Assembly: GCA_036011785.1 (NCBI GenBank)
Contig: DASCOB010000060.1
Location: forward strand, 1-34,089
Source of the DNA: CAJWGI01 sp036011785
Lineage (GTDB): Bacteria > Chloroflexota > Anaerolineae > Anaerolineales > UBA11657
Reading direction: 5' to 3'
Length of the DNA: 34,089 nt
A program made the translations under genes and the position numbers. Below the pieces are notes generated by a model. The model had not been told where the DNA came from. It did not search any database and saw only the letters and a list, made by a program, of their open reading frames with translations. Shown here in pieces: positions 15,434 through 24,512 of the stretch. The stretch's first letter is position 1, and every line of letters starts with the position of its first letter.

Positions 15434-16999
15434 ATGCGAGACCCGATAAAGCTTGAAATCTTCAAGCACTTGCTCGGCTCCGTGGCCGTGGAGATGGGCG
15501 CGGCGTTGCGCCGCAGCGCTCATTCTCCCAATATCAAGGAGAGGCGCGATTTCTCATGCGCGCTCTTCGACCCTGCCGGTAACATGGCTGCTCAGGCGGC
15601 GCACATGCCGGTACACCTGGGTGCGATGCCGCTTTCGGTGCAGGCGTGCATGCGTGCGTTGCAGTTCTCGCCGGGCGACGTAGTCATCATGAATGACCCA
15701 TTTCAGGGCGGCACGCATCTGCCCGATATCACCGTGATCACGCCCGTGTTTGCCGCCGGAGAATTGATCGCGCTTGCCGCCAACCGTGCCCACCACGCCG
15801 ATGTGGGCGGCGTCTCACCCGGTTCGATGCCGCTTGCCAGCGAGCTTTTCGAGGAGGGCCTGGTGATACCGCCGCTCAAACTGGTGCAACGTGGAGAGAG
15901 CAATCAGGCCTTGTTGGATATGCTGTTGGCGAATGTGCGCACCCCGCAGGAACGCTCCGGCGACCTGCGTGCCCAAATAGCTGCCAACCGCACGGGAGTG
16001 AAGCGCATGGGCGAGCTTATCGCGCGCTACGGAGCAGATGAGGTGAGCGCCGCAATGCGCGGCCTGCTGCACTACTCCGAGCGCATGACGAGGCGGCTAA
16101 TTGCTGCAATGCCGGACGGTGTGTACAGGTTCAGCGATTGCATGGATGATGACGGTATCAATCCTGAAGAGGTCGAAATCAGGGTGGCGGTGACCATTGA
16201 TGGCGACGCGGCCACGGTGGATTTTTCCGGAACCGCTCCGCAATGCCGGGGCAGTATTAACGCCACCCGCGCCATAACCGTCGCCGCCACGATGTACGTC
16301 TTTCGCTGCCTGCTCGGGTTAGATATTCCCGCCAATAGCGGATGCCTGGCGCCCATCCGCATCATCGCTCCGGAAGGTACTGTGGTCAACGCGCGCCCGC
16401 CAGCGGCGGTGGCCGGCGGCAATGTCGAAACCTCGCAGCGCATCACCGATGTGTTGCTGGGCGCTCTGGCGCTCGCCGTTCCCGAGCGCGTGCCCGCAGC
16501 CAGCCAGGGAACGATGAACAATCTGACGGTCGGCGGCCTGGATGCCCGCGCCAATCCGCCGCGCCCTTTCGCGTATTATGAGACGGTGGGCGGTGGCATG
16601 GGTGCCGGCCCGGGAAAAGACGGCGCGCATTCCATCCACACGCATATGACCAACACGCTGAACACTCCGGTCGAGGCGTTGGAATACGCCTACCCTTTGC
16701 GCGTGCGGTGCTATGAAGTGCGCCGCGGCTCGGGTGGAGCGGGACGCCACTGCGGCGGGGATGGCATCATCCGCGAGATTGAACTGCTCGATGGGGCGCA
16801 GGTGACCATCCTCGCCGATCGGCGGCAATCGCGCCCGTACGGGTTGGAGGGTGGCCAGCCGGGAAAAAGCGGGCGTAATCTGCTGCTGCGCGCCGGCGCA
16901 GAAAAGGAGTTGCCCGGAAAAACGCGCTTCACGGCGCAGGCAGGCGACGTTGTCAGCATCCACACGCCCGGCGGCGGAGGGTGGGGGAGTGAAGCGTAA
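15434..16999 (+). CDS. hyuB: Hydantoinase/oxoprolinase family subunit B
   Basis: This is the partner of hyuA, 521 residues. Family signatures are the N-terminal LLGSVAVEMGAALRRSAHSP with IKERRDFSCALFD, then NDPFQGGTHLPD, and the Gly-rich C-terminal end ETVGGGMGAGPGKDGAHSIH and TPGGGGWG. The open frame reaches back into hyuA, but homology starts at MRDPIKLEIF, so the ATG at 15434 is chosen; its ribosome binding site is weak. The pair would form a complex hydrolysing or carboxylating a cyclic amide or ketone at the expense of ATP. Confidence 0.9.
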   Translation: MRDPIKLEIFKHLLGSVAVEMGAALRRSAHSPNIKERRDFSCALFDPAGNMAAQAAHMPVHLGAMPLSVQACMRALQFSPGDVVIMNDPFQGGTHLPDITVITPVFAAGELIALAANRAHHADVGGVSPGSMPLASELFEEGLVIPPLKLVQRGESNQALLDMLLANVRTPQERSGDLRAQIAANRTGVKRMGELIARYGADEVSAAMRGLLHYSERMTRRLIAAMPDGVYRFSDCMDDDGINPEEVEIRVAVTIDGDAATVDFSGTAPQCRGSINATRAITVAATMYVFRCLLGLDIPANSGCLAPIRIIAPEGTVVNARPPAAVAGGNVETSQRITDVLLGALALAVPERVPAASQGTMNNLTVGGLDARANPPRPFAYYETVGGGMGAGPGKDGAHSIHTHMTNTLNTPVEALEYAYPLRVRCYEVRRGSGGAGRHCGGDGIIREIELLDGAQVTILADRRQSRPYGLEGGQPGKSGRNLLLRAGAEKELPGKTRFTAQAGDVVSIHTPGGGGWGSEA

Positions 17000-17034
17000 A
17001 ACGTGAAACGTGAAACCCGATAGTTGCGCTTCAC
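16989..17034. repeat. Short repeats and inverted repeat after hyuB
   Basis: ACGTGAA occurs twice in tandem (from 17001), and GTGAAGCG at 16989-16996 is mirrored by CGCTTCAC at 17027-17034. The first arm overlaps the hyuB stop. It may form a stem of 8 pairs and act in termination, but no T-run follows. Confidence 0.3.
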
Positions 17035-17043
17035 GTCGCGCGC

Positions 17044-17787
17044 ATGTGCGTCATGCCTGCTAGATCATTCGAAGAACTCACCCAATCCATCATTACTTGC
17101 ACCCGTTGCCTGCGCCTGATTGCGCACTGCCGCGCGGCGGCGCGGAAGAAGAAACGCATGTATCGCGAGGATGATTACTGGGGCAAGCCGGTGCCGGGCT
17201 TTGGCGACCCGCAGGCGCGTATCCTGATTGTCGGGCTGGCGCCGGCCGCGCACGGCGCGAACCGCACCGGGCGCATGTTCACCGGCGACGGGCGGGACGG
17301 AATGGGCGCTTCAGATTTTCTGGCTGCCGCCCTGCAGCGCGCCGGATACGCCAATCTCCCGGTTTCGCGCCAGCGCGGCGATGGCTTTGTTTTGCGCGGA
17401 GTCTTTATGACCGCCATCGCGCGCTGCGCGCCGCCGGGAAACAAGCCACTGCACGAGGAGATTTCAAACTGCGCCCGCTTCTTGCACGCGGAATTGGATT
17501 TGCTGCGCAATGTGCGCGTGGTCATCGCTGTGGGAAAATTGGCGTTCGACCAGACGATGAGAATATATGCCGAGCGCGGCGCAGCCCTGCCGCGCCCCAA
17601 ACCCAGATTTGGGCACGCGGCTGTCATCAATCTGGGAGACGAGCATCCGCTGCTGCTCGCTTCCTATCATCCCAGCCGTCAGAATACTCAGACCGGCCTC
17701 CTGACGCCAGAGATGCTGGATCAGGTTTTCAGCATTGCGCAGGAGAATCTCACTCCACCCAATCAAACGTGCGCTCCACCGCCTTGA
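17044..17787 (+). CDS. Family 5 uracil-DNA glycosylase (UdgB type)
   Basis: The enzyme removes uracil and some deaminated purines from DNA. Diagnostic family 5 motifs are GLAPAAHGANRTGRMFTGD (64-82) and SYHPSRQNTQTG near the C-terminus. Four cysteines fit the Fe-S cluster of this class: C19, C22, C128 and C143. The polar residue present in motif 1 of families 1 and 4 is replaced by Ala (GLAPAA), as usual in UdgB. The start may be the ATG at 17044 or 17053. The last 38 bases overlap the end of glpK, read from the other strand. Confidence 0.88.
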   Translation: MCVMPARSFEELTQSIITCTRCLRLIAHCRAAARKKKRMYREDDYWGKPVPGFGDPQARILIVGLAPAAHGANRTGRMFTGDGRDGMGASDFLAAALQRAGYANLPVSRQRGDGFVLRGVFMTAIARCAPPGNKPLHEEISNCARFLHAELDLLRNVRVVIAVGKLAFDQTMRIYAERGAALPRPKPRFGHAAVINLGDEHPLLLASYHPSRQNTQTGLLTPEMLDQVFSIAQENLTPPNQTCAPPP

Positions 17788-19243
17788 GCCAGCCGCGATA
17801 GAGCGCATCTCGCGCATCGGCTGCCATGGTCGGTTGCCAGGTTTGCTCCACCTGCCAGTTGGCACGCAAATCATCCAGATTATCCCAGAAGCCAACCGCC
17901 AGCCCGGCGGCACAAGCCGCGCCCAACGCGGTGGTCTCGGCCACTTGTGGGCGCACTACCGGTACACCCAGAATATCGCTCTGAAACTGCATCAGCAGCT
18001 GGTTATGCACCATGCCGCCATCGACTTTAAGCGCGGTCAGTTCCACGCCGGAATCTTTGCGCATCGCCTCCAGCACCTCGCGCGTCTGATAAGCGGTGGC
18101 CTCCAGCGCAGCCCGCGCCAGATGGCCTTTGTTGATGTAGCGCGTCAGTCCGACAATCGCGCCACGCGCGTCCGCGCGCCAATGCGGCGCGAATAGGCCG
18201 GAGAAAGCCGGAACAAAATAGATGCCGCCGTTGTCGCCCACTGTAGCGGCAAGCATCTCGACTTCGGCAGCGTTTTTGATCAGCCCCAGATTATCGCGCA
18301 GCCACTGCACCAGCGCGCCAGTGATGGCGATGGAACCTTCGAGCGCGTAGGTCGCCGGTTGGTCGCCCAATTTGTACGCCACCGTGGTCAGCAGCCCGCT
18401 GGTCGAGGGGACCGGGTCGAGACCGGTGTTGAGCAACATGAAACAACCGGTGCCGTAGGTGTTTTTGGCTTCGCCCTCATCGAAACAGGTCTGACCGACA
18501 AGGGCTGCTTGCTGATCGCCCAAATCACCACAGACCGGGATAGCTGCCCCGAATGCGCCGCTGGCAGCCGTCTCCCCCCAGGCAGCTGGATCGCTGGAGG
18601 GCACGATACGCGGCAGCATCTGGCGCGGGACATCTAGTGCGCGCAGGATCTCCGCATTCCAATCCAGCGTCTCCAGATTGAGCAGCAGCGTGCGGCTGGC
18701 GTTGGTCACATCGGTGACGTGACTGCCGGTCAGGTTCCAGATTATCCAGCTGTCGATATTGCCAAAAAGCGCCTCGCCACGCTCAGCGGCAGTGCGCAGA
18801 CCGGGCACGTTTTCCAGCAGCCACATGATTTTGAGGCCAGAAAAATAAGTCGCCAGTGGCAGTCCGCAGCGGGCGCGGAAGCGATCTTGACCGCTATCGG
18901 CAGCCAGACGCGCGCGCAATTCGGCAGTGCGCGTATCCTGCCAGACAATTGCGTTGTGATAGGGCTGGCCGCTATTCTTGTTCCAGACAACGGTGGTTTC
19001 GCGCTGGTTGGTGATGCCGACTGCGGCGATGTCGCCGGGCTGCGCCCCGACTTGCGCCACAGCGGCACTTGTCACTTCTTGCGTGCGCTGCCAGATTTCG
19101 AGCGCGTCATGCTCCACCCAGCCGGGCTGGGGATAAATCTGCTCATGTTCTTTCTGGGCGCTGCCGGCGACTTGCCCATGATGGTCAAAGAGCATGCAGC
19201 GGGTACTGGTGGTGCCCTGGTCGATGGCGGCCACGTACGTCAT
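17750..19243 (-). CDS. glpK: Glycerol kinase
   Basis: FGGY-family kinase that phosphorylates glycerol to glycerol 3-phosphate. The N-terminal phosphate loop DQGTTSTR is at 8-15, followed by the glycerol-site segments GWVEHD, TNQRETTVVW and NAIVWQDTRT. The central FGNIDSWIIWNLTG, the FVPAFSGLFAPHW segment and the FGGY signature region KVDGGMVHNQLLMQFQSD are all present. At 497 residues it is full length. Its ATG overlaps the stop of the aldo/keto reductase gene (ATGA), so the two are translationally coupled. No glycerol facilitator or GlpD is in the window. Confidence 0.95.
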   Translation of the reverse strand: MTYVAAIDQGTTSTRCMLFDHHGQVAGSAQKEHEQIYPQPGWVEHDALEIWQRTQEVTSAAVAQVGAQPGDIAAVGITNQRETTVVWNKNSGQPYHNAIVWQDTRTAELRARLAADSGQDRFRARCGLPLATYFSGLKIMWLLENVPGLRTAAERGEALFGNIDSWIIWNLTGSHVTDVTNASRTLLLNLETLDWNAEILRALDVPRQMLPRIVPSSDPAAWGETAASGAFGAAIPVCGDLGDQQAALVGQTCFDEGEAKNTYGTGCFMLLNTGLDPVPSTSGLLTTVAYKLGDQPATYALEGSIAITGALVQWLRDNLGLIKNAAEVEMLAATVGDNGGIYFVPAFSGLFAPHWRADARGAIVGLTRYINKGHLARAALEATAYQTREVLEAMRKDSGVELTALKVDGGMVHNQLLMQFQSDILGVPVVRPQVAETTALGAACAAGLAVGFWDNLDDLRANWQVEQTWQPTMAADARDALYRGWLKAVERTFDWVE

Positions 19244-20196
19244 TGGCGCATCTTATCCAGAACCTCCATTTCCGCAGCCTTCAGGCGTAAGCCCGCCGCT
19301 CCGAGATTGTCGTTTAACTGCTCGATGGTGCGCGGCCCGATGATTGGCGCGGTTATCTCCGGCCGCGAGAACAACCAGCCGAGTGCCATCTGGGAGATGG
19401 ACTTCCCGTGCGCCTTCGCCAAAGATTCTAACTTGCCGAGCACGGCCCAGTTTTCCGCGGTCATGTGCTTTTGCGCGCTGTCGGCGCGCACGCTTTCCGG
19501 CAGCGGCTTGTCTTCGCGGTATTTGCCGGTCAGGAAGCCACTCGCAAGTGGACTGTAGGGGATGACGCCGAGGCCGTATTGCCGGCAAACCGCTGGCAGT
19601 TCGCGCTCATACTCGGCGCGATGGACGAGTGAGTAATGCGGCTGCAGGCTGTCGAAGCGCGCCAGATCGAGCCGGTCGCTACTCCACAGCGCCTGCATAA
19701 GACGCCAGGCAGGATAGTTGGAGCAGCCAATGTAGCGTACTTTGCCCTGCCGCACCAAGTCGTCTAGCGCGCGCAGGGTCTCATCGACGGGCGTCTCTTC
19801 GTCGGGCCAGTGGGTCTGGTACAGGTCTATCGTCTCGATCTGAAGCCGCTGCAGCGAACCTTCGACGGAATCGAATATGTGCTTACGTGAGAGGCCCTCG
19901 TCATTCGGCCCGACGCCCATCCGCCCGCGCACTTTGGTGGCAATCACCAGTTCCGTGCGCGGGATGCCGCGCTGCTTTATCCACTTTCCGATTATCGTCT
20001 CCGAGACGCCGCCGGGGTTGCCATCCACCCAGCGCGAGTACATGTCGGCGGTATCGATGAAGTTGACGCCAGCCTCGAAAGCGGCCGAGAGCACGTCGAA
20101 CGAGTCGGCCTCGCTCACCGACCATCCGAACTGCATCGTGCCTAGGCACAGTTCCGAAACTTTCAAGCCAGTGCGGCCCAGATTGCAGTATTCCAT
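19240..20196 (-). CDS. Aldo/keto reductase
   Basis: NAD(P)H-dependent carbonyl reductase with the four catalytic residues in place: D48, Y53 (FIDTADMY), K88 (IATKVRG) and H129 (YQTHW). The C-terminal cofactor segment (APIIGPRTIEQL) marks it as an oxidoreductase of the YghZ/Tas-like AKR group. GAGGAG lies 8 bases before the ATG at 20196. It is coupled to glpK, which suggests a role in glycerol, dihydroxyacetone or glyceraldehyde metabolism; this is inference. A TAAAAT-like box lies upstream near 20238 on this strand without a convincing -35. Confidence 0.9.
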   Translation of the reverse strand: MEYCNLGRTGLKVSELCLGTMQFGWSVSEADSFDVLSAAFEAGVNFIDTADMYSRWVDGNPGGVSETIIGKWIKQRGIPRTELVIATKVRGRMGVGPNDEGLSRKHIFDSVEGSLQRLQIETIDLYQTHWPDEETPVDETLRALDDLVRQGKVRYIGCSNYPAWRLMQALWSSDRLDLARFDSLQPHYSLVHRAEYERELPAVCRQYGLGVIPYSPLASGFLTGKYREDKPLPESVRADSAQKHMTAENWAVLGKLESLAKAHGKSISQMALGWLFSRPEITAPIIGPRTIEQLNDNLGAAGLRLKAAEMEVLDKMRQ

Positions 20197-20313
20197 GACG
20201 GGTGCTCCTCTGTGGCGGGGGTATGCGTTTGCGCGATTTTAGCACAGGTCAGTGAGCCGTGTGTTGATTGTTGACACTCCGTCGGTTGGGGAGTCCGGCG
20301 ATGGTGACCAACG

Positions 20314-20341
20314 TTGGAGCCGCCACCCCGCGTGCTATAAT
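20314..20341 (+). promoter_or_regulatory. Promoter for the acyl-CoA dehydrogenase gene
   Basis: TTGGAG (20314-20319) and a perfect TATAAT (20336-20341) are 16 bases apart, giving a start near 20348 and a leader of about 40 bases. It may drive the whole acyl-CoA block downstream. Confidence 0.6.
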
Positions 20342-20387
20342 CTCCGCGAAGAGTACTCCTGATTTCTCACTCAAAACGGAGCACAAC

Positions 20388-21557
20388 ATGGCTGCTGAAA
20401 TGAGCCTCACTCTGACCGAAGAGCATGAAATGATCCGCCAGGCAGCGCGCGATTTCGCTCAAAAAGAGATTGCGCCCGTCGCCGCCGAATATGACGTGAG
20501 CGGCGAATTCCCGTTTGCGACAATCGAGAAGATGGGCGCCCTCGGACTGATGGGAATTGAAGTGCCGGAGGAGTACGGCGGTGCGGGCATGGATACGGTT
20601 GCCTACGTGCTTGCCATGGAGGAAATCTGCAAGGTGGACGCCTCGCACGGCACGATCATGAGCACCAACAATTCGTTGGTCTGTCACGGGCTGCTCAAGT
20701 ACGGTACGGAAGCGCAAAAGCAACGCTATCTCGTGCCGGTGGCAAGCGGCGAGAAGATCGGGGCGTATTCTCTGACCGAACCGACGTCCGGCTCTGATGC
20801 CGGCAGCATGCGCTCGCGGGCGGTGCGCTCAGATGAGGGCTATGTGATAAACGGGCGCAAAAGCTGGGTGACGAGCGCACCCGCGGCCGATTTTGTCGTG
20901 CTGTTCACAAACACCGCGCCGGAGAAAAAGCACCACGGCATCACTGCATTCTTGGTGGAGACCGGCCGGCGGGGTTTCAGCCTGGGTAAAACCGAGCCCA
21001 AGTTGGGCGTTCGCGTCTCGGCCACCAGCGAAATCAACTTCGAAGACTACCACTGCCCTGCGGAGAACCGTTTGGGCAATGAGGGAGAGGGATTCAAAAT
21101 CGCCATGACGGTACTTGATGCCGGGCGCATCGGGGTGGCAGCGCAGGCGCTGGGCATTGCCGAGGCCGCTTATGAGGCCTCGGTATCTTACTGCCGCGAG
21201 CGCGAGGCCTTCGGCAAGAGGATCGGCGAATACCAAGGCCTCCAGTTCCAGATTGCGGATATGAAGACCAGAATCGAAGCGGCGCGACTGCTTATCTACA
21301 ATGCCGTGTTGACGAAAGAGCGATCCGAGCAGAACGGCAGCCGCTATACGCTGGAGGCGAGCATGGCAAAGCTGTACGCTTCCGAGGTGGCTATGGAGTG
21401 TGCCCATCGCGCCGTGTAAATCCATGGCGGCATGGGCTATTCGAAAGAGCTTCCGGTCGAGCGCTACTTTCGCGACGCGAAAATCACCGAAATTTACGAG
21501 GGCACCAGCGAGATTCAACGCATGGTAATTGCGCGCCAGGAAGTGGACTTGCGTTGA
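20388..21557 (+). pseudogene. Acyl-CoA dehydrogenase interrupted by an in-frame TAA
   Basis: FAD-dependent acyl-CoA dehydrogenase, 389 codons if read through, which is normal for short/medium-chain members. The N-terminal helical domain, the beta domain (YSLTEPTSGSDAGS, then KSWVTSAPAADFVV) and most of the C-terminal helical domain are intact. At 21417-21419 a TAA follows CAHRAV; the same frame continues at once with IHGGMGYSKELPVERYFRDA and TEIYEGTSEIQR to a TGA at 21555-21557. Relatives usually have Gln here, so one C-to-T change (CAA to TAA) explains the break. The lost segment holds the catalytic Glu of YEGTSEIQ, so the 343-residue product would be inactive. The ATG at 20388 has GGAG 6 bases upstream. 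A sequencing or assembly error is possible. Confidence 0.9.
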
Positions 21558-21675
21558 CCTGACTACTCTGGATGTGGAGCCCTGGGGACCAACGCGCGGA
21601 GGCTCATGACCGGCACGCCGCGTAGTTTCGTGGCGTCGGAAAAGTGATTGGGGGATTGGAGAAAGGAGAGGTCGC

Positions 21676-22467
21676 ATGGAACACAGCCAAACTCAAACCT
21701 ATCAGCACATACTCTTTGAAGTTTCAGAGAGAATTGCTCATGTGACGATGAACCAACCCGCCCGCCGAAATGCCCTTTCGGTCGAACATATGCAAGAGTT
21801 GACAGACTGTTTCCGCGCTATCGGGAAGAACCGGGACGTTGCCGTGATCATTTTAAGCGGGAACGGGCCGGCTTTTTGCGCCGGACATGACCTGCGAGAG
21901 ATGATCGGGCAAAGCGCCGAATTCTATCGCACCATCTTCGATGTCTGCACAACGATGATGGACACGATTCAAAACATCCCGCAGCCGGTCATCGCGCAGG
22001 TGCACGACATTGCCACTGCGGCCGGCTGTCAACTGGTCGCCACCTGTGACCTGGCTGTGGCCGCTGACACGGCGCGCTTCGCAACGCCCGGCGTAAAGAT
22101 CGGCCTGTTCTGCTCGACGCCGATGGTGGCTGTCAGCCGCAATCTGCACCGCAAGAAGATGTTGGAGATGCTGCTGACAGGCGAACCGATTTCAGCACAG
22201 GAAGCGCTATTGCATGGCTTGATTAATCGCGTTGTTCTCGCCGAATCCCTGCCGGTTGAAACGCGGGCGCTGGCGGAACGCATAGCCGCCTCCAGTCCCT
22301 TCACTGTCGGCATCGGTAAGCAAGCGTTTTATCGGCAGTTGGAGATGCCACAAACTCAAGCTTACGCTTATGCCAAAGAGGTGATGTCATTGAACGCGTT
22401 GGCGCCGGATGCGCAGGAGGGCATGTGCGCTTTTCTGGAAAAGCGGCAGCCACAGTGGAGCGGATGA
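21676..22467 (+). CDS. Enoyl-CoA hydratase/isomerase family protein, ECHDC3-like
   Basis: Crotonase-fold protein of 263 residues. The CoA-binding and oxyanion-hole regions are visible: PARRNALS, FCAGHDLREM (67-76) and the second oxyanion segment AAGCQLVATCDLAVA. The two catalytic glutamates of true hydratases are both replaced: Q119 in GCQL stands where crotonase has Glu144, and G139 in TPGVKIG, 20 residues later, stands where it has Glu164. With FATPGVKIGLFCSTPMVA it resembles the ECHDC3 subgroup, whose reaction is poorly defined. GGAGAGG lies a few bases before the ATG at 21676. It sits between the broken dehydrogenase and the propionyl-CoA synthetase-like gene. Confidence 0.85.
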   Translation: MEHSQTQTYQHILFEVSERIAHVTMNQPARRNALSVEHMQELTDCFRAIGKNRDVAVIILSGNGPAFCAGHDLREMIGQSAEFYRTIFDVCTTMMDTIQNIPQPVIAQVHDIATAAGCQLVATCDLAVAADTARFATPGVKIGLFCSTPMVAVSRNLHRKKMLEMLLTGEPISAQEALLHGLINRVVLAESLPVETRALAERIAASSPFTVGIGKQAFYRQLEMPQTQAYAYAKEVMSLNALAPDAQEGMCAFLEKRQPQWSG

Positions 22468-22504
22468 GATCTCCACACATGCTCATTGCCCGCAGAAGGG
22501 CGCT

Positions 22505-22540
22505 TTTGCCTGTGATTGTGCTCGCACAATCACAGGCAAA
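22505..22540. repeat. Perfect 17-bp inverted repeat
   Basis: The arms at 22505-22521 and 22524-22540 are exact reverse complements (TTTGCCTGTGATTGTGC and its mirror), with only two bases between them. It begins 38 bases after the crotonase-family stop and ends 85 bases before the next start. No T-run follows in either direction. It could be a cruciform or dimeric operator, or an RNA hairpin with a 4-base loop acting in termination or stability. Confidence 0.75.
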
Positions 22541-22625
22541 CTGAACCGCCCGGCAGGTTGCACAGCATTGGATGGCGACGTGGGCGCGCTGAAGTACGCG
22601 AGCTTCGGCTCTTTCGGAGGCATGC

Positions 22626-24512
22626 ATGTCAACCACATATGAACAAGCATATGTGCATTCCCTGACGAATCCAGAAGAGTTCTGGGCACAAAAGGCTGAG
22701 GAAGTCCATTGGTACAAGCGCTGGCACACAGTGCTCGACGATTCGCGCCCGCCGTTCTACCGCTGGTTTGTCGGGGGAAAGATTAACAGTTGCTACAATG
22801 CACTAGACCTGCACGTGGAAAACGGGCGTGGGGAGCAACTGGCGTTGGTTTACGATAGCCCGGTCACCAACTCAGTGCGCACCTTCACCTACCGCGAGCT
22901 ACTGGAGCGGGTGGCACGATTTGCTGGCGCGCTTGCCGCACAGGGCGTTCAGAGGGGTGACCGTGTGATTATCTACATGCCCATGGTGCCGGAGGCGGCC
23001 ATCGCCATGCTGGCCTGCGCCCGCATCGGCGCGATCCACTCGGTGGTGTTCGGCGGCTTCGCGGCCAATGAGCTGGCGACCCGCATTGATGACGCTAGGC
23101 CGAAGCTGATTTTGGCCGCATCCTGTGGCATCGAAGTAGACCGTATTGTGCCCTACAAACCGCTGCTCGATCAGGCCATCGAGCTAGCTGAGACCAAACT
23201 TGAACGATGCATCGTCCTGCAGCGCCCCCAAGCACAGGCCGAGATGGTCGCCGGGCGCGACCTCGATTGGGCCGAGCTGGCAGCCGCTGCCTATCCGGCA
23301 GCATGTGTGCCCGTGGCTGCCACCGATCCGCTCTACATCCTCTACACCTCCGGCACGACGGGCATGCCCAAAGGCGTGGTGCGTGACAACGGCGGACACC
23401 TGGTCGCGCTCAAGTGGAGCATGAGAAATGTCTACGGCGTGGACGAAGGCGATGCGTACTGGGCTGCCTCAGACGTAGGTTGGGTAGTGGGGCACTCATA
23501 TATCGTGTACGCGCCACTCTTCAAAGGCTGTACTTCGATATTATACGAAGGGAAGCCGGTCGGCACACCCGACCCAGGCGCGTTCTGGCGCGTGATCTCA
23601 CAGCACAGCGTGAACGTCCTGTTCACTGCGCCAACCGCTTTCCGCGCCATCAAGCGTGAAGATCCCAACGGCGACTTTCTGCGCAAGTATGATCTGCGCA
23701 GTTTCCGCACCCTCTTCCTGGCGGGCGAGCGCTGCGACCCCGACACGCTGCTGTGGGCGCAGGAGCAGCTCCAGGTGCCGGTCATCGACCACTGGTGGCA
23801 GACTGAAACCGGTTGGCCTATCGGCGCCAATTGCATCGGGCTGGGAATGTTGCCGGTAAAACCGGGCTCCTGCACCAAACCTGTCCCCGGCTACGATGTG
23901 CGCGTGCTGGATGATGACGGCATGGAGGTGGAAGCCAACCAGATCGGGAACATCACCGTGAAAATGCCGCTTCCGCCGGGCTGCCTGCCAACTCTGTGGA
24001 ACAACGACGATGGTTTTCAGGAAGCCTACCTGAGCCAGTTCCCGGGCCACTACCTTACCGCTGATGCCGGCTTCAAAGATGAAGACGGTTATCTTTCCAT
24101 CATGAGCCGCACCGATGACATCATCAACGTGGCCGGGCACCGGCTCTCCACAGGTGCAATGGAGGAGGTGTTGGCCAACCATCCCGATGTGGCAGAGTGC
24201 GCTGTGATTGGCGTTGCGGACGCTCTCAAGGGGCAGCTTCCGATGGGCTTTGTGGTGCTCAAAGCGGGGGTGGCGCGCGGTTACGAGGCAATTGCGCCGG
24301 AACTTGTCCAGATGGTGCGCGCGAAGATTGGCCCGGTGGCATCCTTTAAAACGGCACTTGTGGTGGAACGGCTGCCCAAAACCCGCTCCGGCAAGATTCT
24401 GCGCGGTACGATGAAAAAGATCGCCGACGGGGAAGAATATCGAACACCGGCTGCCATTGACGATCCAGATATCCTGCGCGAAATCGAAGCGGCACTGGCG
24501 GGTGTGACCTAG
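22626..24512 (+). CDS. prpE: Propionyl-CoA synthetase-like acyl-CoA synthetase (PrpE/ACSS3 type)
   Basis: AMP-forming acyl-CoA synthetase, 628 residues. The ATP loop YTSGTTGMPKG is at 240-250, the carboxylate-pocket motif HWWQTETGWPIG at 389-400, the hinge region around YLSIMSRTDDIINVAGHR, and the catalytic lysine K590 in KTRSGKILRG. TGWP in place of the TGG of acetyl-CoA synthetases, with AGERCDPDTLLWA upstream, points to the PrpE/ACSS3 subgroup, which prefers propionate; 3-hydroxypropionate is an alternative substrate. GGAGG sits 5 bases before the ATG at 22626. Its stop directly abuts the start of the MDR reductase, so the two are co-translated. Confidence 0.88.
   Translation: MSTTYEQAYVHSLTNPEEFWAQKAEEVHWYKRWHTVLDDSRPPFYRWFVGGKINSCYNALDLHVENGRGEQLALVYDSPVTNSVRTFTYRELLERVARFAGALAAQGVQRGDRVIIYMPMVPEAAIAMLACARIGAIHSVVFGGFAANELATRIDDARPKLILAASCGIEVDRIVPYKPLLDQAIELAETKLERCIVLQRPQAQAEMVAGRDLDWAELAAAAYPAACVPVAATDPLYILYTSGTTGMPKGVVRDNGGHLVALKWSMRNVYGVDEGDAYWAASDVGWVVGHSYIVYAPLFKGCTSILYEGKPVGTPDPGAFWRVISQHSVNVLFTAPTAFRAIKREDPNGDFLRKYDLRSFRTLFLAGERCDPDTLLWAQEQLQVPVIDHWWQTETGWPIGANCIGLGMLPVKPGSCTKPVPGYDVRVLDDDGMEVEANQIGNITVKMPLPPGCLPTLWNNDDGFQEAYLSQFPGHYLTADAGFKDEDGYLSIMSRTDDIINVAGHRLSTGAMEEVLANHPDVAECAVIGVADALKGQLPMGFVVLKAGVARGYEAIAPELVQMVRAKIGPVASFKTALVVERLPKTRSGKILRGTMKKIADGEEYRTPAAIDDPDILREIEAALAGVT

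Noticed and set aside
16989..17034. Tandem ACGTGAA units as a CRISPR-like or mobile repeat
   Set aside because: There are only two units, with no spacers and no neighbouring cas or transposase gene.
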